Source: Vitrella brassicaformis (lineage: Eukaryota; Sar; Vitrellaceae). From it: DNA of 48,396 nt. The notes beneath the pieces were generated by a model. It made no database searches and had not been told where the DNA came from. It saw only the letters and a list, made by a program, of their open reading frames with translations. Positions 32,124-43,781 of this stretch are shown here, piece by piece. The translations under genes were made by a program, and so were the position numbers. Where the stretch lies: NCBI GenBank assembly GCA_001179505.1, contig CDMY01000577.1, forward strand, positions 1 through 48,396, read 5' to 3'. Each line of letters starts with the position of its first letter. Position 1 is the stretch's first letter.

Positions 32124-33783
32124 TCCATGCATGATACATTAACGACACGACACATTTCTGGCCTGGCTGCACCGCCCCCATCCCTGCCTGCATGCTGTGT
32201 ACATAGTCAGTCAGCCCTGCCTGCATTGCACATATCGACTGACTGGCTAATGTGCTGCCCGTTGTGTGTGCTGTGCACTGTGTGAATACCTACCTAGTTG
32301 ACTGGCTGGCCCATTTTTCGTCTCGCCACACACGTCTGTCTCGCCACTCTTTTTCGCGCACACGAACACGAAAGGCCGTCTGGCCGATCGAGCCGCGGGT
32401 GCTGGGAGGGAGGGAGGGAGCATGGGGCACACGGGCATCTGCCTGCTCGTGAGGGGCCTGCAGCTAGTCGACTGCGTGGGTGTGTGCATGTAGTCAGGGT
32501 TTTCTTTGCATGGGGGGCGTCGCGTCAGAGGGTGGGCCGTCGGGGGTGTATGCTGGCACTGCAACATGCATTTCGCATCTCCCTCTTACAGGTGTACATG
32601 AAGGTGCCTTAATTGTGCATGTGTCTGTCGTGTGGATGATTGATGTACAGTGAGAATTCAGAGTGTGTTGGGCCGTATTTTTCCTTCCCCTGTGTGTGCA
32701 GTGCACGTTGATTGTTTGCAATGATCGACTGTGTGATTGATTCATGGCTACCGCCACTTTGCATTGCATGGACCTTCTTGTCACTGACTACCCATAACGC
32801 TCCCACACGCCCGCGCGTGAGTCGTCACTCTCCACCCCCCTCCCTATACACAAATCAAGTATATAACCCATCCCTGTTCAAGCAGACATTGCGCTACAGC
32901 CACTCGATTATCCAATGAAAAGTATCTTGGAGGCTGGCTCGGTGAGTGTCGAGGCGGTCAACAGCGCCACCACCACACGCGTGACACAACCAACATAAAA
33001 CAAAGCGACGACCCAGCCACCCCCAACCTACTCCTCCCCTCCCCACACCCCGCTCGTTAATCAGTTTCTGCAGCTGCTAGATTCTCCCAACAGGGCCCCC
33101 GAGGGCTGCCATCCTTCGGTGGGCCTGCCGTGCGTGCTCGTCAACTCCTTCGCCCTCATCAACCCTCTTGACTTCGGTGGGCTTCCTTCGTGTCGTGTCG
33201 GCTGGTGTGACAGCTTTGTTCGTCGGGCAAAGAAGGAGCAGCAGCCACCTGCAGACAGCAACAGCGGCAACCAAGTATGGCCATATGTGCATGGCAGTCG
33301 TCTTTTTCGTGCCGACCTGGTCAGCGTTGGGTGAGCAGGGACCGGCGAAGGCTTGGTGACTGCCTGTGTCGGGCATTCGCCCCTCTACGGGCCTGCCAGA
33401 TGGGTTGTTGGCAGAGAGCGGCCGGTGTTGTCCGAGAGGTCTGGTCCTGATGCAGCGATGCGATGGCACGCTCTCTCTTGTCCCTCCTCTCCTCCGCATC
33501 GCCTCCACTTGGCTGCAGCTCTCGATCCTGGTCCTGCTCCCTGCTGACGGTGCCCCTCTCGCCCGTTGGGGGGGTCTGGCATCGTCGATTGTTGCGACGA
33601 GGATGGGGTGCTGTCCACACGCAGCTGGGCCGGCGATGGTGCGACAGGGCATGAGGGCCTTGCGTGGCCTGAGAGGCCGTCGAATGACACCACCGGCCTT
33701 GCGTGGCCGTCCTGTCAGTGCGATTGGCGGCCGGACCTCTTGAGACGCTTGGACGGAGGCCGGTCCGCCACCCAGTCGTCATG
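32124..33783. other. Intergenic spacer
   Basis: A 1.66-kb stretch between the stop codons of hydG (+) and the AP2-like gene (-). Long open frames on the minus strand at 33077-33780 lie past the TGA of the AP2-like gene, have skewed Arg/Pro/Gln-rich composition and show no domain. They look like chance frames in GC-rich sequence. AT-richer around 32600-32950. Confidence 0.5.
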
Positions 33784-35670
33784 TCAGACACAAAAGCGGT
33801 CCATAAGACGCTCGTGCGCACGGCGGGGAGACGGGGCGTGTGCAGCGCGGTAGGTGATTGTGAAAGTCTTGAGCGGGCCGAGGGTCGATGCGTGACGGAC
33901 CTGAAAGGCGTCACAGGAGAGATTGACGCACACGTGGGCGTGGCGTCTGGCGTCCTCTGTGCTCTGTGTTGATGCTTCTGTACCTCCAGGCAGTAGGTAG
34001 TGAAGCCGTCACTCGTGGTCTTCCACTTCCACTCTACAGGCAGACCAAGCACACACACAACCACACCTTTGCCACACGGACGTCTCCAGTATATGCAGGC
34101 CGCTGCTCACCGAGTCGTACGCCCTCGAATGTCCCCCCCATTTCCTCTGTCGTCGCCTCCCGTCGACGGAACCCCAGTCCATCGCAGAGCTGCCCCACAC
34201 TCTCCCTCGCCTTGACTTGCTGACGCAGCTCATCCATCATGCGCCCGGCATCCTCTAGCGCCCTCTCACTGTCACCCACACTGAGGGACGCCTTACTCCT
34301 ATGCGCCGATGCTCCTTTCGCCTTGACGGGCATCGTCATCAACTGCCGCCAGAACTCGTCAGCGAGCTCCTTGGCCTCGATCGAGCCGTGCGTGCCCTCC
34401 GAAAAGGCCTTGTGCGCCCCCATGCCGTGCACCACCCATGCCCTCCTCCCTTGATCATACGACACGCCCTCGGGGACGCTGCCGTGCGACGCAGGCGCCC
34501 GCTTGAATGGTGATAGCGTTGTGCGGCGGATTGGCTTGGCCGCCTTCCTGCTGGTGCTGCTGCTGGTGGCGCGTGACGTGAGGGACTGCCGTCGGCTTCT
34601 GCTCTGTGTGGTGGGGCGAGTCGGGTCGTAGAAGAGTGGCACAGGGGGGAGGGAGTAGGACGAGGGTGAGATGAGTGCTGGGGGGTTGGCGCCTGTATGG
34701 TGGATGGGGTTGCGGGAAACGGGGAGAGCTGAGAGAAGATAAACCACACGTGAGAGCCAGTCGTGAGAGCCCCGTGGATCTTGCCCTGTTCACCTTTGAT
34801 AGTATTCTCCCAGGCCTCTTGTCTCTCGCGCACAAATGCCTCGGCTTGTTCTTTGGCCGTGTCGCTCCCTCCTTCTTGGCTCACAGGGACCTCCAGCACC
34901 CTCAGATACCCGCCACACCGCCACACAGCCCGCCAGCACTTCTTGTCTTCATCATACACCACGCCGGTCGTTTGATGGCTACTCGCCGGCTCCGGCGTTT
35001 CGCCCTGCGTGGTGCGGATCTCCTCGCAGAAGGCCATGGCTTGCTTCTTGGCGCGTTCGGAGCCTCTGTGGCGGCTTCTGTGAGTACACACACACGCATG
35101 TGTCGCTGCGTGTGTGCATATGGAGGTGTGATGGTTGTGGCTGACCTGAAATGTCGCGTGGTTAGTCGTCCGGCGCCGTCGAGATGGATGACGGCCCAGC
35201 CCACGTGGATGGGGTCAGGGTTGAACTCGACGCGGGGCAGGTGGCCAGGCCGGCCGAGGTACCCACCTGACATGACGAGTGCCTGCTTAGCTTATTCTCA
35301 TCCATCTTGTGCACCTGTCTGCTTGTTCCTGCCCGGTTGTTTTTGGTCGCTGTCAGAATTGGTGTGAATGGACTCGGCCTTCATATCCCTATTGTCGTCA
35401 CGCCCATCCCTCGCCAACGGCAACGAACCATCACCCACGGCACATACACCTAAAGACGAAGGCATTTCGACGTGTGATTGATCATTGTTCATACTTCCCA
35501 TCCCACTCACCTTGTCCCACGCCTTTGACCGTCTCGAGCCGCGGCGTGGCCAAGGCAGGTCGCTTCCGGGGCCGCTTTGGCGACGCCTTGCCGGTGTGCC
35601 CATCGTCTTTGTGTAAGCTCTGGTCGGTTGGCCTGAGCCGGGCGTCGCTGGGGTCGCCTCCCTCTACCAT
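33784..35670 (-). CDS. Protein with about four AP2-like repeats (putative ApiAP2-type regulator)
   Basis: Seven exons (35511-35670, 35315-35449, 35146-35266, 34794-35077, 34067-34728, 33984-34031, 33900 down to 33784) join in phase to 508 residues. Four segments follow the AP2 pattern of three strands with a central Trp, then a helix with AK/A repeats. They are GWAVIHLDGAGRLTTRHF...ERAKKQAMAFCEEI; GVVYDEDKKCWRAVWRCGG...AKEQAEAFVRERQ; GVSYDQGRRAWVVHGMGAHKAF...EAKELADEFWRQL; and a last, weaker one, KWKTTSDGFTTYCLE...RRAHERLMDRF. AP2 domains bind DNA in plants and are the main transcription-factor type of apicomplexans and relatives. Basic stretches (KASPKRPRKRPA) could be nuclear signals. The assignment rests on pattern only. 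The intron before the exon ending 34031 would be just 35 bases, so that junction is less sure. A further exon upstream (35809-35920) is possible. Confidence 0.65.
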
Positions 35671-36060
35671 TGAGTCGGTGCTGTCAGGCGATTTTGATAA
35701 AGGTGCAACCTCATCAGTCCGTCAAACCAGCTGACGCAGATCACACGCGAAAACAGTGGATATCACAGGAATATGCGGGTGCATCTCTTTCCTTCTTACT
35801 CACCTCACCTGCATGTGGTGCGCGACTTCTGCGTGGCAGCAAGGCAGCAGAGGACGGTGACAAAAGGAGCGAATTGAGGTGCGGCACCGATGAGAGATCT
35901 GAATCAGCTCCGCCCCACATTGCGAGGTCACCACGACTCGACCCTAACCCACAAGTAGACTCATCGCAGGGGCGTGATTGCTGCCGCCTTTGCGGTTTGA
36001 TAGCTTCTGGCTGGTTTCCGTCGCCAGCACACGTGGACAGCACACGTGGACTGATCCGCC
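35671..36060. other. Spacer with a possible upstream exon
   Basis: On the minus strand, 35809-35920 reads MWGGADSDLSSVPHLNSLLL... and ends at a strong GCAG/GTGAGG donor. It could be a 5' exon of the AP2-like gene, but I could not find an acceptor that joins it in phase. The rest is the divergent upstream region shared with the small gene starting at 36061. Confidence 0.3.
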
Positions 36061-36796
36061 ATGGACGTCAGTGAGGTGAGTTTTCTTGATGGCTCACAAG
36101 GCATGCAGGGCAGAGGATGGATGATACACGAGCACTAAAGAGAGAATCCAGACGGAGAAAGGCCTTCACTGCTTGCTCTGTGTGTTGCTCGGCATTCCCT
36201 GTAGCTTGTTGTTGCGAACGCGCAGGCTGTGAAAGACAGGGTACGCCACACGACGCCATTTCCTTGCCGCTTCTTCGGCTGCACAGTGGTGCTGTGTGTG
36301 TTGTATGTTGTGTGAATAGATCATAGCACAGCTGTCGCGCCTTCTTGAGCAAGACGCCGCCAGCATCGCTGCACCGGTGGGTCAAACTCACTGGCGGATA
36401 AACATGCCGGTCACTGTGCGGTCCTTTGATTGCTTCATCTGACCTTAAGGCGTCGTCTCCTGAGGCATGGGTGCTCAATTATCAGCTGGGCTCGATGGCC
36501 TCCCTGCTGAATGCACTCACCACGCAGCTGGAGCAGGGAGAGCCCGGCCTGGCCGGTGCTGTGGATGCACTCACACCGACCACGGAGGCTGCTGCTGCGG
36601 CGGGCCCTCAACACCCAGAGGCACAGGTGAGATGAAGCAGCGGGTGACCGGCCATCGTTACGCAGGGATCTCTCCATCCTGCATTGCTGTGGTGGTGTTG
36701 TAGGCTCCCGTAGTCGCCGGCCCATCATATCGTTTGATCCATCAAAGCGGCACTCCTCCCCCCATCCACCAAGGACCGGTCAGTCCGACACCATGA
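36061..36796 (+). CDS. Small unrecognised protein
   Basis: Five exons (36061-36075, 36226-36240, 36320-36376, 36450-36626, 36704-36796), all phase 0, give 118 residues. The N-terminal half (MDVSEAVKDRIIAQLSRLLE, then SPEAWVLNYQLGSMASLLNAL) looks helical and amphipathic. The C-terminal half is Pro/Ala/Thr-rich and disordered. The two 15-base first exons are supported only by clean splice signals and phase. Its stop (TGA 36794-36796) overlaps the ATG of the next open frame by the sequence ATGA. No family is recognised. Confidence 0.5.
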
Positions 36797-39007
36797 CAGA
36801 TCTGATACATCGAAACCATCCCGACCTTACTTTGATGTCACGTCGATTGCCACATCAGGCCCGTCGTTGGCTGTCCCGCGACGAGTTGGCCAATGCCTTC
36901 GGCCATCTGCAGCCCTGGGAGCTGACGCGCTACCGCCGGCCCCTCGGCACGCCCCTCTTCCATCAGTCGGCCGCCAACTACACCCACCTGGTCATCGACT
37001 GTGAGGACGACACGGCACGGCGCATGTGGGAGGCCATGCCGCTGGCCGTGGCACACATATGGGGCGAGAGGGCGACCAGCATCCGAGAGATCAAGCACCG
37101 CCACCCCAGGGGGCAAGAGAGCTGGTGTCGCGGCACCTGGGTGGCCGTGGTGGAGGGTCACGGGCGGGGCCGGGCGGCCAATGCAGAGAAGAAACGACGG
37201 GAGAGGGCGGGAGGGGAGGGGGCAGCTGCCGCTGCTGCGGTGGGGCAAGATGATGACGGAGGCCGGTCGGCTGACCAGGGCACATTGGAGATGCTGTTAT
37301 TCGAGGCCGTCAAGCTCCATGACAGCATTGACATGCCCGACTCTATCCCCTCATCTGATCTGCCCCCCGCCCCCACCGCCCCCACCGCCCCCATTCACTT
37401 GCCCGCACTCACGACGATCGACAGCATCCCCAGTGACCACTGCCTGTGGGCACGTGTGGGCCGCCAGTGGCACACACCCGCTGTCAAGACCCTCACCATC
37501 CGAGGCGGCATTGGTGAAGAAGATGTGGAGGGCGCGAGGTCATGGCTGGCCGACTGCGCCGACATAGAGGTGCTGCACCTCAGCAGTTGCGTTATTGACG
37601 GAGGGGACGCAGACGACGTGGCCGGCATGCTGAGTGTGCTGCCCGCCGACGGGAAGTCACTCGCGGCGCTTCGCACACTGCGCGGCGTCGACGTCGAGAT
37701 GTATGACAGAGACCCCGCCGCCATCGACAGGCTGCGTGAGGTGATGGTGGCGAGGGGCGTCAGCCGGTCCATTCGTGAGCTCGAGATCGACATGAGGTCG
37801 ATGGGGAGCACTCCACATGATGTCGAGCGGTGCCAGAGCGTTGCACGGCTCATGTAAGGACACACACACACAGACAGACAGAGAGAGGGAGGGGGGGAGG
37901 GAGAGGGGCTGCAGAGAGACGGTGCAATTCATTCCTGTGCTTTGCCTTCGATCAGTGACGCCATTGCTCATCCCGAGGCAGTGAAGAAGGGCGTCTTCAC
38001 ACTCTGCCACGACGGCACGTGTGGAGAGATTGACGAGGCGCTCCTCTCGCGCAGCAGCACCGGCCCCGCCGCCACCCAGCAGCTCATTCGCGACTTCGCT
38101 AAGAGAGCCGGCACCGTGATGTACCTCGTCGACGACGACGCCGTCCCTGCAACCATCACCGACGCCTCATTCCCCGCCGCGCACACACTGTCGCCCTCGC
38201 CAATGAGGCCAAGAAGAAGCGGGCGGTCGAGATCGCCTCCAACATGCCCAACCTGTCGCGCATCGAGACAGATGTCGCCCCTGTTCGTGAGATGTGGCGG
38301 TTCCTCGAGCAGCTGCAGGCGGCGCTGGTCAGCCGGGGGCGGGAGAGGAGCCTGTCAGTGCATTATCGTCCGTTGGCAAACGCATTCGTGGAGCCGGTGC
38401 ACACTGTCCGGAGCCCCTGTCTGTGGGGGCGGGACACCAACGACAAGCTGCCGCCATAAAGGAAGTGACGGTCACCGTGTTCGGTAAGGGGGGAGGGGAG
38501 TGCAAAGGGGAGAACCAGCAGCCATGGCGTCTGTGTGTGGGTTGTGTTCAATCACTGTAGGCGGTGTAGAGGATGACCAGTTGGAGCAGTTTTACGACAA
38601 CGTGATGGCCTCTGTGGCGTCATTCAGCAACGAGCTCAAGGTGCGCCGCACACCACACCACACAAAGACAGCTGCCGGGCGATGTGTGTGTGCTGCCCAC
38701 TGTCCGGTCGGTTTGAATGGGTGACAGGGCCACAGGAAGACCTGTGTGAGGTTGCTCTGCGATGCCCTGCGCACCGACTTCAAGCGGCGCTTCATGGCGC
38801 AGCAGGCGAACCTCAACCTCAGCGGCGGGCCCTACAAGCTCAGCCTCGAAGCCGACGGGCTGTGTGTCGAGCGCCGCAATGCCGCCACAGGTAGGACACA
38901 CATCACACACACCACACCACCCGCCACAGCGTGCCTTCAGTGTCTGTCTGTCTGGCCGTGTGTGTCGCCCGTCAGATGGTCACTCGGCGGCCCATGAAGG
39001 CTGCTGA
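36793..39007 (+). CDS. Unrecognised protein, frame disrupted in exon 2
   Basis: Exons 36793-37853, 37956-38483, 38561-38640, 38728-38890 and 38976-39007 have good splice signals. The start could also be ATG 36838. The first exon encodes a His/Arg-rich region, a Gly/Ala/Asp linker, then a leucine-rich stretch (KTLTIRGGIG, CADIEVLHLSSCVIDGG, RSIRELEIDM) that looks like degenerate leucine-rich repeats. In exon 2 the frame that enters (IAHPEAVKKGVFTLCHDG) gives way near 38170-38200 to another frame (VALANEAKKKRAVEIASNMP...WGRDTNDKLPP). This gives way again near 38455 to a third (IKEVTVTVFG), which then splices on correctly. Two single-base shifts are needed. Either this is a decaying gene or the assembly has two indel errors. 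Function unknown. Confidence 0.5.
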
Positions 39008-39782
39008 GACAGCCGCGATGCATGCTGGTGTGAGAGAACACCTTGACGGTGTGCAGCGTAGAGCGGTGGGGTGGGAGACAGCTAGATGAGTGAGTGGCTG
39101 GTTAGCGGGAAGAGCTGGCTTCCCTCGCAGCCACCACGGCCCACTGTGGTTGGCTGTGCGGTACGTTGCTGTGGGTGTGCTGAGAACTTCATGCGTGTGC
39201 ATGTCGATGGTGCATACACACATACCTGACTGAGTGGCTGCGACTTAATGCCTGACAGGTCTACATATGGCGTGGCGTCTGTGCAGCTATGCATCACACC
39301 ACCCAGATCAATTCCCTCCCCGGTCACCCAGTCAGTATGTGTGTGTATCAACAAGCAAGAAAATGGCCATTCATCCAGCCAGCCAATTACATAGATGGAT
39401 GAAAATGCATGGCCACACAGGCAGACAGTCATTCCATCTATCTCCTGCCCTGCACTGCCCTGCCAGTCTACACACAGAGACAGCCTCCCTGCTTGTCCTT
39501 CCCTGTTGGCTACGCATCGCGTCAGCCGACGAGTGCACATCACATCACATCCATGCAGCCAGTCCATATCAGTGTGTGTGTGTGGTATGCATTGTCCCCG
39601 CGGCAGGCCATCTACACTACTCACGGTGGCAAATCCATCTACGGCTCCGTGTGTGTGTGCGTCTTCATTCGTTCAATCATCGCTCCACCGGTCGGTATGT
39701 GCCGCGAGTGCCCCTGTTCCGGCCGGCCGACCGGCCCCCCGACCCGCCACGCCACTCGTCTAAGCTGTGCAGCGGACTGGAA
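39008..39782. other. Intergenic spacer between convergent genes
   Basis: No exons with splice support were found. It probably holds the 3' UTRs of the flanking genes. Short CA and GCC-type repeats only. Confidence 0.45.
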
Positions 39783-42482
39783 TCAGCCTTGGCTGCACAA
39801 ACCAACACGCACAGAGGGACACATGAGTGTGCAGAGGAGAGGTGTGTGAGGGGTGGGTGTGAACGTTGCGTTGCGTACGTGTGTCTCTGAATGGCTCGTT
39901 GAGTTGTCTCCTGTACTCTTGGTAGGCGTCGAGGTCGTCGTACCGGCGGCCATCGCTAGGCGACACGGAATGCAGATACGCAATCCAGGACGTCTGATGT
40001 ATTTATTGCAAGGAGGGAGGCAAGACAACACACCCATGGCATCCCACGCCACGTCAGGCACACTCTTTGTTGTGTGTGTATAGGAACGAACGCACCAGCA
40101 GTTGTGTGTTGACGATCATCTCGTGGAAGAATCCGGTCTCGTAGGTCGGAATCGGCTGAATCGTGCTGCATTAGTCAATCCATAACCAACACATCCGACG
40201 TCATACTCGTGTGGGTTTGCCTGTTCTGATTGCATGTCGGTTATCCGTACCGTTTGGTCATGGCGAGTGGTTTGAGCGCTGCCTCCATCATGGCCAGCAG
40301 CGAGTGCAGCAGCTCCTCGGGCCACTTGGTCCACACCGCAACCGACTGACCCAGCCATCAACGCGCAATTCATCAACGACAAATGGAGCGAACGAACAGT
40401 GCAGACACCGACCCACCGCACCTGTTTCTTCTTGGAGCATGTGATTTCGATGCACCACGGCAGCCCGTCCGGCAGTTTGTTGCCCGGATGACCCTTGCCG
40501 TCACGGCTCGACAACCTACCAGTCCAGTCAGCATTCCATCCCCACACATAACATGTGAGGGCGTGGCTTTGGTGAGTGATGATGTGTGTGTCATATGGTG
40601 TGCGGAGTAGAGACCACCCACCCCACCTGTGTGTGAGTATGATGGTGATGCCCTTGGAGGGAGGCGGCTCCGTGTCCAAATCCAATCGCTCGGCCAACTG
40701 GGGAATGCAATGCGACTCCATAAAGTAAAGTCACGTGTGGATGGCTGAGGGAATGTGCGTATGTGCGTACCAGGCATCCCTCGACGACCTTCCAGTAGCG
40801 CAGCACCGTCGTGATAGCCGCGACCAATGGAATGCCCAACGCTGTGTGATGCGATGCACCCACACATACACACACATTTACAGACAAATCAAGTGCACAC
40901 CTCCTTTCGTTTGCCCGCCTTCTGCTGTTCCGTCCTCGTTGTGTCGATCGACTGCCTTACTTACTTCCAGCTTTGTATTCGCGTGTGTTGATGGGCGTGC
41001 CCTCCGCCAGCTCCTTAGCCGAGCACGACGCCAGACGGGACGGCCAGTCACTCACAGGCACGTCACCTGTCATGCATGACACACACACACGACACACGAC
41101 ACACACGTGTGACATGACAACCTAAGCTGCACCCGTATGTGCGTATGTGTGCAGTGAGTGCACTCACAGCGGTCGATGTACTGCCGCATCACCGGAAGGT
41201 TGTTCCTGAACATCACATTAACCACGCACAGCATCAATCAGATCATCCTATCCGCTCATTCATTCCCTTTGGCTGTCTTCTCCCTGCCACCCCACTTACT
41301 CGTCGAGAAACTGGTCGTACGTGGGATGTTTGCCCACCGCTGCGCCATACGCTATGCCGCCAGGGGGCGCTATGGCTGTTGGACACACAACACATGACGC
41401 ACAGAAACAAAGGCAACCACGCGTGAATGAGGCCGGGCGGGGTGGGGTGTCCGCTTTGCTCTGACGAGTTGGTCACCTCACCTGGTGCGAATGCCGATCC
41501 AGGGGGCATCTCGTGTGTGGGGCTGCCGCGACTGGTCGCACTCTGGAACATCCATCGCATCGACAGGTGCGGTGCAGAGAGGGATGGACACGTCACACGT
41601 ATCGATGGAGGCAGGTGGGTATGCCGACTGACTGACCTTGGCGCTGGCTTCGCTGCTGCTGCTGGCGCCCTTGGGCGTGACGAACTCTACATACTTGAGG
41701 CGAGACGACAAATCCGCCTTCCTCAAGGTGCTGACAGACGAACAAATGACACACATACATTGCCAGACAGTGTCTTGCTGTGCGAGCCTTCGAGTGAGGG
41801 TGCATACGTTGTGGTACGCAGGTGGTCGAACCAGGATTGCTGTATGAAGACACACAACATGTAGACAGGGAGTTGTGTGTGTGTGTGTGTGTGTATGGAC
41901 AGCTCGAGGCATATGAGTGTGTTTAGACTACTCGCATACCATGAGTTTGGTGTTGATGATGAAATTGGCGAAGAAGACGGCCTCGTACGTGTCGCACGGA
42001 TGCAGACACTTCCGACCCATCGGCTACACACACACACACACAAATGGAGGGATGGATGGATGGATGGATCGGTGAGTGTGTGTGACCCTGGTCATGGTGC
42101 GAGTGAGATGTCTGACCTTAAACAGGGCTACGATCATCGCTAGGAGGGTGCGCAGGTCATCACACGACCACGACGTCAGCACGGCTATGCACTGACACAC
42201 GCAATCACACATCACATCCACACACACATTTTCGGGCAATGTCAGTACCTGTTTCTTGACGTAGCAGGTGACAGCAACGGTCCAGACGCTGCCGGGGTCA
42301 TCATCCCACGCACGGCTGGCCGCAGGGATGCGATACCTGCACAGCACACAGACGGACATGTCGTCGATGAAGGTACCCACGTATCTGAGTGAGTGAGTGT
42401 GTGTCGGTGCTGTGCTGACTTGTCCATCATGTGCAGCTCGATCTTCTCCGCATCGATGCTCTCACACGGACCAATCTACACA

Positions 42483-42516
<34 letters not shown>

Positions 42517-43746
42517 CGAGGAGTGCTGGCGTGACCTTAAGCAGCCAGCCTCCATAAAGATGCCCGTACCCAGACTCTGGATGCGATGCGCCAGAACTTG
42601 AGGACGCCACACAGTGTGGACAGGAAGGGCATCTCTGAACCCTTCTCCTTCCGGGACACTGGCACTACACATACACACACAGACACAGACACATGGCATG
42701 GGCGTGTGTGCGCCTCTCTGTGCGTGTGAGTGTGTGTACTCTTACCCCTGTTGGTCGGTTCGTATTCGTTTGGCAGGTCGGGCATGTTGGGGGCTTCCTC
42801 AGTCACCAGACGAGACGCCCAGTCCGTCATCGATATGTCAATGTCCGCTGACACACACACACACACACACATAGAGAGAGAGAGGGAGAGAGAGAGAGAG
42901 ACGTAACGTGGATTGCGTGTCAACAAGCGCGTGGTACACACATGGACCTACCTGCGTGGATGTCTGTCGTGACGGTGGCTGAGTCCTCCTCCGTGTAGTA
43001 CTTCCGCGGCAACTCACCCGTGTCGCTGCACAGCACAGCACAGCACAGGACACACATCACGATGCAGACAGACATATCCACGTCACGTACGCTCCCATGT
43101 GTTGTGGGTTGGATGGAGCACTTACACGTCCTTGGCGGCGCCACTTAGATGCGCGGCAGATGACGACCGGGAGGGCTCTGAGAACATATGCGATGAATGA
43201 ATGGATGTGATGCCCCCCTGTCTCCGTGCGTGTCCGGCTGACCCAGCTCTTCTGGTTGTTGCTGCTGCTGCTGTGTGTAGTTGTCGTGTGGTTGATCTTC
43301 CTCACCCTCGACGATCTCGTCTGGCTCGGGACGCAGGATGTTCTCATTCGCATATGCCGTCATGGCTGACATGCACACACGCGCAGAATACACCGAGAGG
43401 CGTAGATACATGTCATGTGCTGCAATGCATTGCATGTGGGGGAGTGGGGTGTGGTGTGCTTTCATACTTGCGCCTCGCATCGGTGAGGACAGTTGCACGT
43501 CGCGGTCTGGCAGGTAGTGGCACACACAAGGAAGCAGACAGATTTGGTGGGTGCATATAACTAATTTATGTGGGCCCCCTGTCCGTGCTGTCAACGTAAC
43601 GTACCAATGGCAGCTTCGATGAGGTTGGCGATGGTGTGTCGGTCCATGGTGAGAATCTCAGACTGCCAGCCACGACGGGTCAACGGGAACGCCTTGACAC
43701 GCACCAGAAGGAGACACATGGATGGATGGATGGATGTGTGTGTAAG

Positions 43747-43781
<35 letters not shown>

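Noticed and set aside
33077-33780. Minus-strand open frames of 191 and 247 codons beyond the AP2-like gene
   Set aside because: They are Arg/Pro/Gln/Thr-rich, show no domain, overlap one another, and lie past the TGA at 33784. They look like chance frames in GC-rich sequence.
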